From positions 1,015,023-1,079,022 of the forward strand of contig CAJNDS010002224.1 in assembly GCA_905221605.1 (NCBI GenBank): a stretch of DNA of 64,000 nucleotides. Reading direction: 5' to 3'. Below, piece after piece: positions 11,825 to 24,900 of this stretch (its first letter is position 1; each line of letters begins with the position of its first letter). The translations under genes and the position numbers were made by a program. The notes below the pieces were generated by a model that searched no databases, was not told the origin of the DNA, and saw nothing but the letters and a program-made list of their open reading frames with translations. The DNA is from Symbiodinium natans. Taxonomy: Eukaryota; Sar; Dinophyceae; Suessiales; Symbiodiniaceae.

Positions 11825-12127
11825 ACGGCTGGCTTGGGGCCTAGGGTTTAGGGTTTAGGTTTTGGGGGGTCAGGGTTTAGGGTTTTGGGTTTTGGGTTTT
11901 GGGTTTTGGGCTTAGGGTTTAGGGTTTTAGGGTTTATTTAGGGCTTTGGGCTTTGGGCTTAGGGCTTAGGGCTTAGGGCTTAGGGTTTAGGGCTTAGGGT
12001 TTAGGGTTTTGGCTTGCGGGTTTAGGGGTTACGGGTGACGGATTCTGAGTGCTCCTGGCAAAGCCCACCAAAGCCGTTTGTTTCGGGTTTGTGGGGTTTA
12101 GAGCTTTGGGGGGCCTGGTCTCAGAGG

Positions 12128-12175
12128 TGTTCGAGGGGGCCGGTTACGTGGCGGCACTCCTGAAGGTCAAGTGTG
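12128..12175 (+). other. plus-strand exon-like island
   Basis: Reads VFEGAGYVAALLKVK with acceptor TCTCAG and donor GTGTGG. The minus strand is closed in all useful frames. It may be a fragment of another gene or an antisense exon. Unidentified. Confidence 0.35.
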
Positions 12176-12402
12176 GGTCTTAGCTGCTGAACGTCGTTTA
12201 GGGCCTGTGAGTTCAGAGTTTGGGCGCCCTAACCCCTGAACTCTAAACCCAACAAGCCTCCTGAAGACATAGTTGCGATTCTCATAAGGCTTGCTACTAC
12301 CCTCTGAGGCCACTTCTACCATATTCTGGGGCCTAAACCCTAAACCCCACATCCACAGTGTATACACTCCATGCGCAGGGGTTTAGGGGACCAGCATCCC
12401 CA

Positions 12403-12588
12403 GTTCAGGGACCTCAACCTCCCCAAGAAGCCCGCGAAACCCGAGCCCTACGCCCCAAGATGCCTGCACACCTACGGCCTCAAAAACACAGAAAGCATAC
12501 CCGTAATGCTCCTTCGGTCATGCAGCCCCCAAAGCAAGCCCAAATATGCCTTTGAACAGCAGGCTTCAAACACCCCTTACCGCTTCTA
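12403..12588 (+). other. plus-strand open island, unidentified
   Basis: About 60 codons open after acceptor GTTCAG|G, reading for example DLNLPKKPAKPEPYAPR. The C-rich composition could derive from decayed CCCTAAA repeats. No domain recognised. Confidence 0.25.
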
Positions 12589-12654
12589 AACCCTAAACAC
12601 TAAACCCTAAACCTCTAAGCCCTAAACACCAAACCCTACAATAAACCCTCTCAA

Positions 12655-12735
12655 CCCTATAAACCTTAAAACCTTAAAACCTGAAAACCTTAAAACCTTA
12701 AAACCTTAAAACCTTAAAACCTTAAAACCCTAAAC
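12655..12735 (+). repeat. CCTTAAAA array
   Basis: Eight or so near-identical 8-mers (CCTTAAAA), a divergent derivative of the telomeric unit. Confidence 0.9.
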
Positions 12736-12880
12736 CCTAAACCAATCCTAAACCTTAAACCCTAAACCCGAAACCATATAAACCCCAAACCACAAACCCC
12801 ACACCCCAAACCCCAAACCCCAAACCCCAAACCCCAAACCCCAAACCCCAAACCCCAAACCCCAAACCCTAAACCCCAAC

Positions 12881-12965
12881 CCTCTGCGCGCCACGTCCGT
12901 CGCCAGCCGCTGCAGCGCCCGGGCCGCCAGGCGCTGGGTAAAGCGCCGGGCGAAGGCGGCAGCAC
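12881..12965 (-). CDS. ABC1K exon 45 (last confident exon)
   Basis: Encodes AAAFARRFTQRLAARALQR and further, like the terminal xxLAQRLxARVxxRxI helix. Acceptor AACACAG|G. The donor I use (GTTGGG) begins a CCCCAAA array. The stop codon was not located, so one or more 3' exons are expected below 12.8 kb. Confidence 0.82.
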
Positions 12966-15900
12966 CTGTGTTTGTTTTATGGTTTAGGGTTTAGGGTTTA
13001 GGGTTTAGGGTTTAAAGCTTTAGGGTTGAGAGTTTAGGGTTTGGGGTTTGGGGTTTAGGGTTTAGGGTGAAAAAGGGGTTCAGGGGTTGAGGGGTTTGGG
13101 GGGTTAGAAAGTTAGGGAGTTAGGGGGTTTCGCGGTTGAGGGGTTGAGGGGTTGAGGGGTTGAGGGGTTGAGGGGTTGAGGGGTTTGGGGGTTTCGGGAT
13201 TTCAGGTGTAAGGAAGTAGGGGTCTATATCAATCCCCCTAAACCCTAAACCCTACGTAACCCTAAACCCTAAACCCTAAACCCTAAACCCTAAACAGGGT
13301 CAGGGTTTTGGGGGGTTTAGGATTTCGAAAGGTTCGAGGACTTCGGGCTCCGGAGGGTTGGTGGCAGAGCCAGGACTCACACCGTGGTCGTCGAGTGCGT
13401 TTTGAAATAAATTTTGGGGGTTTAGGGTTTCGGGTCTAGGGTCTAGGGTTTAGGGTTTAGGGTTTAGGGTTTGGTGTTTGGGGTTTGGGGTTTAGGGTTT
13501 AGGGTTTAGGGTTTAGGGCTAAGGGCGCAGGGCTTGCAGGAGCAGCGCAAGCATGACACTCCTCAAGCTTCTGCTGGGCAACACACGTGCCCCTCGAAGC
13601 ACTGCAAGAGCCTCCCTCCAGAACATTCAGATGGAAGCCCTCACAGCCCTAAACCCTAAACCCTAAAGCCTAAACCCTAAACCCTAAACCCTAAACCCCA
13701 AAACGCACTCGATAACCCTGAACACGCTGCACAGGGATGTCAGACTTTGAGGCCCAAACCCAAAAACCCTAAACCCTAAACCCCAAACCCTAAACCCTAA
13801 ACCCTAAACCCTAAACATTTGGAGTGGAGGTTGGGATTTTCGGGTTTTGGCTTGTAACGGTTTAGGAAGTAAACCTCTAGAGTAGTCCAAAACTCAAATG
13901 CTGGACGTCTCCGTTTTAAGGACGGCGCTTGGGATGTTCCCCCATTTAACTAACAATTCTTAGTAGCGATTATAGTAGGGGGTACCATAATCCCGATTAA
14001 GGACTGTTAGTATAGTTAAGGGCAAAGACTGCGCGATGGTTGGGGATACGGGAGGGGGGGGGGGGTTCCCAAAATGAGGGAGACTCAGAACACACTGCAT
14101 TACTTGTCATTACTAGACACAAGAGTAACTAAGAACAAGGGGGGCTTGTATGGCATGCTGAACTCGAAAAAGGGAGTAAGGGCCTACTTTGGGTCCTAGA
14201 TTAAGCTTCGCTGGCGTTCGCCTCCATGCAAGTGATTTGTTTGTAGAACGTTTCCGCTCCTGTAGTGGAGGGCCCCTTTGTCACCGTCCCAGCGGGCTAT
14301 TTCCAACATGTCGGTAGTGTGCAAAAGCTTCAGGGTACCCCTATTTGGGGAAACTGGTCTTAAGGGCTTTATGGTTGATAGACAACTTCAGAAAATTAGG
14401 GTCCCGTTGAGGTCCCTATTATCATTTGGGTCCGGAAATAGTACGGCAACTTCTGAAATTAACTCCCAGTAGGGACCCAATGAATCCGAAACCCTAAACA
14501 CTAAACCCTAAACCCTGAACCCTTAAACCTTAAACCCTGAACACGTACGCGCCTGGTGCCAAGGTGGGCAGCAGAGACTGTGCTACGGGGAGGATCCGAC
14601 CGAGCTCCTGAGCATTCTTGGGAGTTTATGGTGTAGGGTTTAGGGTTTAGGGTTTAGGGTTTAGGGTTTAGGGTTAGCATCAGAGCTCAATTCTTAGGCG
14701 CAGGGGGGGAGTTTAGGGTTCAGGGTTTAGGGTCTGTTGAGGGCCTAGGGTACAAGATTTGGGGCTTCAGGGGTTTACTTCGGGGGCTTGGTTTTGCAGG
14801 TTCCGGAGCTTGAGGAGCGTGGCAGTCTTGCTCGCGGCATGCTCACACCCTAAATCCTAAACACTAAATCCTAAACCCTAAACCCTAAACCCTAAACCCT
14901 AAACCCTAAGCCCTAAACCCTAAACCCTAAACCGCAACTCTGGCCCGGGATCACGGAAGCCCTAAGCCCAGAACTCCGAAAACCCGGAATGCCTCACGGC
15001 CCTCACACCCCCCTGCTGGCTCCCTGATAATTTTAAAATGGACTCAGGAAAGTAAACTCCTATAGGGGGTCTAGGATCCTAAGTAACCTAGGAAAAAAGA
15101 GGGCACGCTTCTTGGTTTCACTAGGGTTGCATAAGAGGGCCTCAAAGTACCGGCCTCACATTTCCAGAGAAGTAGCCGCCGAGGTACACTCGAGTCACTC
15201 GACATGCCCTTCCATTCCGGATGGGATGCCTGCGAGCAGCCTGAGGCCGACCCCGGACACGTGGACCGGAATGATCCTGCATCGCTGGGCGGTCCACTGC
15301 AATATCGCCATTTTCCCGGCGAGTTCTGGCCTCACCATGGGCTGACGAGGGCAGATTGCGTTGAGCGCCAATAGGAGGCTTTGCATGCCGGCTCCTCCTA
15401 GCAATTCCCAGGACGCATCGGTTTCCTCCAGGTGCGGAGTAGTCCATTAATAGACTATTTCGTCTGTAATAAACTATTAAGAAGGGATCCTGAACCCCAA
15501 AAAGGGAAAAAGGACACTGCTGGGCGTCTGAGGGGTATAGAATCCTACTTCCCTCATTCCGTACTAGGAACCAGCGAGCAAGCCCTGGACTCAACACCCC
15601 CAAAACTGCAAACTCTGCGGCAACTCTACAGACCCCCCTGAACCACCCATGAGCTCTGAACCCTAGGTAAGAGTGTTTTTTTTTGTGCTGCGGGTGTTTT
15701 TTTGTTGCGGGTGCGGGACGCTTTTTTTCTTGCTGCGGGTGCGGGGGCGCGTTTTTTTTTTTGCTGAGGGTGCTGGGGCGCGTTTTTTTTTTGCTGCGGG
15801 TGCGGGGGCGCGTTTTTTTTTTTGTTGCGGTGCGGGGCGCGGCTGCGGGTGGGGCGCGTTTTTTTTTTGTTGCGGATGCCGTGGGGGCGCGTTTTTTTTT

Positions 15901-18900
15901 GCTGCAGGTGCGGAGTGTTTTTGCTGTTTTTTTCGTTATTTTTTACTATGAAAACCTCTATTTTCTCTAGTTTTTAAGCTTTCTTCTCTATATTTGAATA
16001 TGAAAACCTCTATTTTCTCTACATTTCGTATGAAAACCTCTAGCTTTTCTAATTTCTCTATACTTTAATACGAAAACCTCTATTTCTCTATATTTTATAA
16101 CGAAAACCTGTATTTTTCTCTATTTGGTCTATATCGTCATAGTTTTCCTCTATATTTAATGAGGAAGACATGAGTGAGGAATACATGAGAAACGAATTCT
16201 CTGTGTTATCTCAATATGTGACTTGGATTTGAAAGTGTTTTTGTTCCTGTTTTAATCGGAAGCCCACTATTTCCTCTGTCTCTGAATAGGCAAACCTCCA
16301 TTTTCTTAAAATTTGAACATGAAAACCTCCATTCTCTACACTTTCGCTATTTTTCGTATGAAGGCCTCTGTTTCCTCTATGTTGTCATAGGAAACCTCTA
16401 ATTTCTCTATATTGTATAGCGAAAACCTCTATTGTTCTATAGTTTAATATTTTGTCAGTATTTTCAGACTTCTTCTTTTTATTTCACGAGGAAGACATGA
16501 GAGAGGAATACATGAAAAGCTACTTTTCTATATTGTCATAAGAGCACATGCATTATCTCTATGTGTGACTCGTAGACAACATGTGTTTTTGTTCATGTCT
16601 CATAACACAAGCTTTATTTTCTCGATTCTTTACTAAGAAGACGTTTATATCTCCATTTTTAAACAGAAAATTCAACTTCCACTATAAGGTCTGAATTTTC
16701 GTAGGAAAGCAAGCATATATTCCCTCTTTTTTCAGGGGGGTTGGGGGCTGCGCAGACCGCCGCATTTGAAAACACAATGCTCGCATCATGGGTTTGGAAG
16801 GGATTCGTAAGCTTTGAAGCAGGCTTGCCGGCTAAAAAAAACGGGGGGGTTGGGGGGGGCGCAGCCCCCCCGCATTTGCAAACACAATGCTCGCATCATC
16901 ATAGGTTTGCAAGGGTTCGTATGATTGAAGCAAGTTTGCCCGGCTAAAAAGCACAGCCCCCCCCCCCCCCTTCAAGCGGGGGGGAATGCTCTCATGATGG
17001 GCTCGGAAAGGATTCCTTTGCTTTGAAGCAAGCTGGCATTGCTTTAAGAAGCGGGGGGGTTGGGGGGGGCGCAGCCCCCCCCCCATTTGCAAACCCAATG
17101 CTCACATGATAGGCTTGGACAGGATTCATATGCTGAGAAGCGAGCTGGCACGGTTTTAAAGGGGGGGGGGGGTCGGCGGGGTGCAGCCCTCCCTCCACCA
17201 CCGTTTGCAAACACAATGCTCGCATGATGGCCTTGGGAAGGATTCAGTGCTTTGAAAACAACGCTTGCACAGTTTAAAGGAGGGGGGGCGTTGGGGGCGG
17301 GGTTGGGGAGGAAATTGCAAAACAAATGACCTGGGGGGTGGGGAGGAAGGGGAGGGGGGGGGGGGGCGCGTTTTTTTTTTTTTTTTGCGCGGGTGTGGGG
17401 CGCGGTTTTTTTTTGCTGCGGGTGCGGGGGCCCCTTTTTTTTTTGCTGCGGGTGCGGGGGCGACACGCGCCAGGTCACTCACTCACCGGGGCGGCCCCCG
17501 AAAAAAGCACCCACAGCAAAAAAGCACCCACAACAAAAAAAAAACACGGGTTCCCCCTACCCTAAACCCCCAAACACAGTTTTCAAGGCCCCTAAACCCT
17601 AAACCCTAAACCCTAAACCCTGAACCCTGAACCCTAAACCCTGAACTCTACCAGGGAAAAAACTTCTCGGCACCCAGGCCTCCAGAGTCCTCTGCAACCC
17701 CACGGGCTCAGCACCTGCTGGCACCTCGGTGGCGGCCTGGCGGGTTTGGGGCTTAGGGTCTAGGGTTTAGGGTTCAGGGTTTAGGGTTTAGGGCGTAGGG
17801 TTTAGGGTTTAGGGCTTAGGGTTTGGGGTTTGGGGTTTAGGGTTTAGAGTTTAGGGTGTAGGGTGTAGAGTGTAGGGTTTGGGGGGGTTAGGGTTTGGGG
17901 CATAGGAGGTCCCTAGGGATTTGGGGCTTGGGTTACGATCTGTGGAGTCTAAGTGTCATAGGTTTTAGAGTGTGCGTTGGAGCTTCGAGCTTCGGGCTGC
18001 GGGGGTTTCAGATTTCAAGAATTCCTAAACCCTATCAACCCTCTAAATCTAAACCCTAAGCCCTAACCATTTCTAGGAAGTATGTGAGGGTTTACGATAG
18101 TAGGGTACCTTATTGGGGTCCTTCTGATAAGGGGATCCTACTATTTGGGGGTCTCTATTGGGGGTCCCTTTCTATCGTAAACCCCCATATGAGCACGTTG
18201 GGGTGTTCTACTTTCCGGGGTCTAGCCTTGGGAATGGAGCGGGAGCTCAGGTACAAAGTCGTCAGTATGCTGTATTCCAATGACAAATACTGCTACCAGC
18301 AGCTTTAGTATTACTATCACTTTCACTGCTTGTGGTAGGATTCGTCTTGCTGTATCTGGCCACCATAGGGACCTGCACCGGACCATCGCACTTGCGAGTA
18401 AGAATCCCTAAACCCTAAACCGTAAACCCTTAACCCTAAACCCTAAACTATGGGAGATCCCCATTTGGGGATATCCCCATTACTATACAGTATACAACAT
18501 CAAAACAAACCTTCAAAGCGAACTTCACTTTCGAAAGGGTGCTTTAAGGGACTTCGGGCGACGGGGCTTCGGAAGCCTTAGGAGGTGCGGGTTGGGATGT
18601 TCCCCCTTATACTGACAGTCCTTCATAGGGATTCTAGTACCGCCCACTATAATCCCTTCGAGTTTAGGGTTTAGGGTTTAGGGTTTAGGGTTTAGGGTTT
18701 AGGGTTTGGGGTTTGGGGTTTGGGGTTTAGGGTTTAGGGTTTAGGGTTTAGGGTTTAGGGTTTCGGGTTTCGGGTTTAGGGTTTAGGGTTGGGTGCATGC
18801 AGGATTAGGGCTTTCGGGGCTCAGGGCCCTAAACCCTAAACCCTAAACCCTCAACTCCCCAAAACCCCAAGCCATGCACCGACCGCACCTGAATGATCTG

Positions 18901-21900
18901 CACAATCTTTCGGATGACGAGTAGCGACTGCTTGTCCTGCTTCTAATTGGATGATCGGGTGACTTCGTGCGTGGTTTCTTAAGTAGGGCTGGAGTCTCCT
19001 AGGACTCTAAACCCTAGACCCTAAACCCTAAACCCTAACCCTAAACCCTAAACCCTAAACCATAAACCCTAGACCCTAAACCCCGCCCACACTCCTGGCC
19101 CGAGGTCTGCCCGAACAAAAACAATGGCAAGAGGGGGGCTAGGAGAAGAGGCTCGTAACAGCTTCCATTACAGTTTTAGGGCCTAGGGTTTTGATGGTTT
19201 TGGGCTCAGGCCTGGGATACCCTAAACCCCATCCTCGGTTGCGGGGATAAGAAGTTTTGAGAGCGAATGTTTGGAGTTACAGGCTGAAGGCCCCCCCGAG
19301 ATCAAGCTATATCAACCCTAAACCGACACCTTGCTTAGGTGCTACAACTTGTCGACTTTGACAGTAACTCACTAGCTACACTAAACCCTAAACCCCAAAC
19401 CCTAAACCCAAACCCTAAACCTACACCCTAAACCCTAAACCCTAAGCCCTAAACCCTAAAGCCTAAACCCTAACCCTAAACCCTAAACCCTAAACCTGCT
19501 ACCGAGCCTACACCCCTGAAGCCGCATCGCCATCGGCTCCTCACGGGTGAGCAGGCGCTCCTCGAACGCGCCGGAGCCCATAATCAGCTGCCTCAGGGTT
19601 TAGGGTTTAGGGTTTAGGGTTTATAGGGTTTAGGGTTTAGGGTTTAGGGTTTAGGGTTTAGGGTTTAGGGCTTAGGGCTTAGGGCTTAGGGCTTAGGGCT
19701 TAGGGCTTAGGGCTTAGGGCTTAGGCTTAGGGTTTAGGGTTAGGGTTTAGGGTTTAGGGTCTAGGGTTTAGGGTTTAGGGTTTAGGGTTTAGGGTTTAGG
19801 GTTTAGGGTTTAGGGTTTAGGGTTTAGGGTTTAGGGTTTAGGGTTTAGGGTTTAGGGTTTAGGGTTTAGGGTTTAGGGTTTAGGGTATAGGGTTTAGGCT
19901 TTTTTCTCACCGCGCAACCCCTGCTTTTCAGGACGCTGCCACGAAGCTTGCAAGCAGAGTTCTAGCCGCGGTGCATGGGCGCGGCCACAGGGGCCCCCAG
20001 TGGCCCAAGGATGCGAAGCACTTGCGACACCTTGGCTCAGGGGCCCGAAACCCTAAACCCTAAACCCTAAATCCTAAACCCCAAACCCTAAACCCTCACC
20101 CCAAAGTTCCCCGCAGGTGCTCCAAAGCATTTTGTGCAACCTGTGGCCAGTTCTCTACTCGCACATGGTCACTTCTCTAAAACATGGTCCCTTTTGGGGT
20201 CCTTATTATAAGGCGGCCCCTTAGGGTACCCGACAAGGGACCACCATTTAGAGAACTGACCATATAGGGCTCCGTATTCTCATAGGAGCCCAACGAACGG
20301 CTTACTTTGAGAAATTAGCAATGTGCTGGCAGTCGTAGTTCTTGGTGGTAGGTCTTGCGCATGAGCATCAGCCTAGCCCTTTGTGGTAAGAATGTTGACT
20401 ATAATACTCCAAATAGCAGAGGCAGTTAAGTGTATTGGTGCTAGTCGAGTTCAATCGTCGCACACGCCGACTTTCACCCTGAACCAAGGTTGGATGGCTA
20501 AAGGAAGATAAGCTCCCTAGACTCTTGGTAAGTGTGCAACCCTAAACCCTAATTACACTCTGCACCGTAAACCCTAAACCCTAACCCCTAAACCCTAAAC
20601 CCTAAACCCTAAACCCTAAACCCTACGCCCTAAACCCCGCGGCTGCCGCCCTTTTTAGCCCTGCTCTCCTAGGAACCAGCGTACTGCATTCCCCCCAAGA
20701 AGAAAGCGCCTCATATTCATTATTCCACGCGAGAAATACTCCACTAGAGCTGAATTACAGGCCATGGCAACCGTTTAACAAGTTGTGTATGGGCGTACCA
20801 GAGGGAGAGGGGGGTCGAACCAGCCGACACAGGTCGCAAGGGCGGAGTTTGCCGGATTCCGTTTTCTACGAACGTTCATTGCTTAAGAGCCTAAACCCAG
20901 CCTTAAAACCCAGATCCGAGGCCCTCGACTTGAACCCGAAGCCTTAGGCCCTCGACCCGAAACTCGAAACCCTGGACGGTAAGCCCTGAACCCTGAACCC
21001 TGAACCCTGAACCCTGAATCCTGAACCCTGAACCCTAAACCCTAAACCCTAAACCCTAAACCCTAAACCCTAAACCCTCTTTGAGTCGACGGAGCACCGC
21101 CGCCCGTGAGAGGGCATCCACAGCCGCAACGCCCTCGTCGATGAGGAGATCTTGCAGAAAGTTGCCATCCTTGCGACGGCAAGGGCTTAGCTCGACCCAG
21201 AGTGACCTAGGAATAAAAAGGGTGCCCTGTGTAGTGTAAAGGGGGCTTATAAGGGAACCTAAATCCAGAATTCCGGGGAATAAGGGCCTGCTCTGGGTCC
21301 TAATAAGGGTATCACGTAGTTGGGGCTTGGGTATTTAGAACGGGATATTGTATAGTACATAAGAAGAAATACTACAAATATTTAAACGCACCCAGGCCTT
21401 CCGGATCCTTACGCTGCCCCACTAGGCGTTCCCCAGTCAGCCAGGAGAGAAACCTAAACCTGAACGCATACTTTGCACCCTGAACAAACGGGACGAGTAG
21501 TACTAAACCCTAAAACCTAAACACTCAACCCTAAACCCCTGGGCATCCGAGTCATGAAGGGCCCTAGACCACCCAGGAACGACACCTAACCGCGACTTGG
21601 AAACTCAAAACCCACGGCGCCTGGGGGGGGGGGGGGGGCGATACAAGCCCCTAAACCCTTAGCCCTAAACCTAAACCACTAAAACCTAAAACCTAAAGCC
21701 TAAACCCCGTAAAAGTAAACAAGTGGCACCCTGAGCTATGCTTGCACATCCATTCTTGCCGAGTGACCGGGGAAAAGACTACGGCAGCTATGTCTTGCCT
21801 GGGTCTTTAGCGTTTAGGGCTTATAGGGGCTTCAGGCCACGTTGGTTCATGTGAGAAGGCAAGCGTGGTTTGGATGTATCCCTAAGAAAACGACTCAAGT

Positions 21901-24900
21901 AGACCCAGGAGTAACCTAGGAATAAAAAGGGCGCCCGTTTTGGTTTTAAGGGGATTATAAGGGGAACCCCAACCCAAAAAAAAGAAATAAGGGCCTAGTC
22001 CGGGTCCTAGTCAATCCAGCACTGCTGGGCACCGAGAGTTCGCGCACCTTCGGATTCGTACTCAAGGGACTAAAGGAGGGACCCCTATAAGGGACCTTAG
22101 GGGTTCCCTGAGGGTTCGTTAAGGGCTACTTACGTATGTAGGGACTATAGAAGGGTTGTAAAGGGGTCATGTAGGGGAATAGGATTCAGGGTCGCTTCTC
22201 TAACGGTCCCTCCTTATACCCCTTAGCTTACGCTTGCATCCCGATGCCGGGCGACGTGGCTGCATCCACTGATGCCTCCGCATCCTCGGCATCGACGAAA
22301 TCCTCGTAGCCGCTGGTAGGGTTTAGGGTTTAGGGTTTAGGGTTTAGGGTTTAGGGTTTAGGGTTTAGGGTTTAGGGTTTAGGGTTTAGGGTTTAGGGTT
22401 TAGGGTTTAGGGTTTAGGGTTTAGGGTTTAGGGTTTAGGGGTTAGGGTTAGGGTTTTAGGGTTTAGGGTTTAGGGTTTAGGGTTTAGGGTTTAGTTAGGG
22501 TTTAGGGTTTAGGGTTTAGGGTTTAGGGTTTAGGGTTTAGGGTTTAGGGTTTAGGGTTTAGGGTTTAGGGTTTAGGGTTTAGGGTTTAGGGTTTAAAGTT
22601 CTTGGATCTTCCGTGGCTAATCCCGGATTTTGGGCCTTGCCCACGAATTTTTGGGCCTTGCCCACGAATTTTTGGGCCTTGCCCACGAATATTTGGGCCT
22701 TGCCCACGAATACCATTAAGGTTTATAATTATATGGTAGGAGAGGTTTAGGGTTTAGGGTTTAGGGTTTAAAGTTCTTGGATCTTCCGTGGCTAATCAAA
22801 GGCCTATCGGCAAGACGGCGGTCCATCTCGAAGAACGAAAGTTATGTCACATGCTCAATGCATTGCATTGCTATACTACATGCTCTCAACAAGCCATGGC
22901 CCGTTTACGGAACTTCCGACTGCTTTGGCCATACCCTTGCCGGCACCTCATGAAACACCTCAGAGGCTGCCGCGATAACAGCTTGGGGCTTACTTGGAGG
23001 TTCATGGGTACTTACAGCCCCAATTATAACTGCACTTATAAGCCCCCCTAAGTCCCCTAAGTAGGTTCTAAGTAGATTTATAAGTGTGGCTAGAAGTACC
23101 CATGAACCGCCAAGTAGGGCTGAAGCGCCAGCATGTGCGTCATGAGCTGTCTGCAGTAGAGATGCCATATAAAGTACTTGTGTTCATGCCAAGTGCAGTT
23201 CCATATTGAATGGGGCGATCCCGGGCTTCTGCAGCAAAGGTGTATCGGACTGTGACAGCAGCTAGATTTCTGCGAGACAAAACAACAAAAATCATCGGCT
23301 CGTGTATGCCTAAAGACATGAGCCAACACGAATACAGTTCGCCGCCATGGTCAGGCAACGGACTGTACCCTAAACCCTACACCCTAATGCATGTGCTGGG
23401 CGCGTAAAATGGCTTTCACGTGTCCTGCAACCATGTTACCCCTCTCGGATTGGGCGTGCCAACCCAAAATTACGCAGATCAAACTCGGAACATGCATGGT
23501 TACAAACGGAAGCCTTATTCACAACGACAAATGACTTGTAGTCTGAAAGTAGAAGAATATTGCAGACCTGATCCCACCAAAAGCTGACCGTTTCTCTGAA
23601 TCGGGCTGACTGTGCTAACAGTTTCGCGGCTTAGTTGCGACAGGTCTGGGGCAACCGTAGCAAGTCTCAAATGCAGTGTGCGTTTTTTCCACCATGAATC
23701 AACGCCACTAAATCCGTTTGGTGCTCCTTTGTTTTGTGGTTTTGCAGCTTCTCGTTCTCTCTTTTGGATTCCTGGCCAGCATAGGCAACTTACGGATTGC
23801 ATCAAAGTCTTGAACTTCCATGCGCACCAGGCACATGGGCAGCAACAACTGTTGAAAAACTCTCGGCTCCCTTGTGCTAGCAGTCCTTAATAGGGATAAC
23901 AGTAACGGGGTACGACAATCCCCATTCAGGACTATAAGGGGAACATCCCAAGCCCAAACCTCTAAACCCTTCAAAGGGCTCACGGTCCATCAGAAAGAAC
24001 CTGAGCAAGTCAGGCGATGAACCCCAGAAGCCTCGACGCGGCAATGAAAACCGTTATGAAAAAAACAGGAGAGGGGTTTTAAGCCAGAGGAGCGTTTTAA
24101 AAAAAGGTATTGGTGAAAGCCAAAGACCGAATCCCGAATGGCGGGTTGACCTCAATTACATAAGAAATGGCCCTGTCTCGGTCATCTATATTTAAACCCC
24201 ATGCGTCTAGGGCTAAACACGATCACCCCTACCTGCTACGCCTCGAAACAAGAATCCTATGCCCATGTGCCGGATTAGGGTTTGGGGCTTAGGGTTTTCA
24301 GTCTAGGAGCGACGAGTGATCCTAATGAGCATATCCTAGATGGGTGGTTGTCAAAATTATGGTCCCTTTTTGGATCCCTATTATAGTACGGCACCGAATA
24401 TTCCTAAACCCTAAACCCTAAACCCTAAACCCTAAACCCTAAACCCTAAACCCCAAACAGGGATTATAATTTTGACAACCACCTACATGACCCAACAGCC
24501 CCATACAACGCGCCTGCCAGTGCCAAAAGCAGCCCCCGCCACCCCGGAAGCCCTGGAAACCCTCAAAGCCGCCAAAAGCCCCAGGGGTTTAGGGTTTAGG
24601 GTTTAGGGTTTAAGGTTTAGGGTTTAGGGTTTAGGGTTTAGGGTTTAGGGTTTAGGGTTTAGGGTTTAGGGTTTAGGGTTCCTTCGTGCCGAAATCCTTA
24701 ACGCCCTCGCAGCTGGGGCTCCTCGGGGCGCGGCGCTCCTGCCGCCACGGCCTCGCTACGATCGCCCTTCCTGACTTGCGTGGCCAAGCGACTCTTTTTT
24801 GGGCTTGCAAGGGTGTAGGGTTTAGGGTTTAGGGTTTAGGGTTTGGGGTTTAGGGTTTAGGGTTAGGGTTTAGGGTTTAGGGGTTGATGTGGTTCCCTAC

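Noticed and set aside
15142-15603. 153-codon minus-strand frame
   Set aside because: The longest non-repeat frame, but it runs across MITE-like sequence, no family or exon-like codon bias, and it is not needed by the kinase, whose exons 43 and 44 lie either side.
15673-15970. Frames rich in Phe and Cys (about 95 codons)
   Set aside because: Translations of T-tract plus GCTGCGGGTG tandem units of the 1.9 kb element.
19905-20045. Plus-strand exon reading DAATKLASRVLAAVHG after a good acceptor
   Set aside because: The minus strand of the same island joins in phase between kinase exons 39 and 41 and resembles the family. Kept only as a doubt on exon 40.
22629-22714. CRISPR-like repeat array
   Set aside because: Units are contiguous with no spacers, and the context is eukaryotic.
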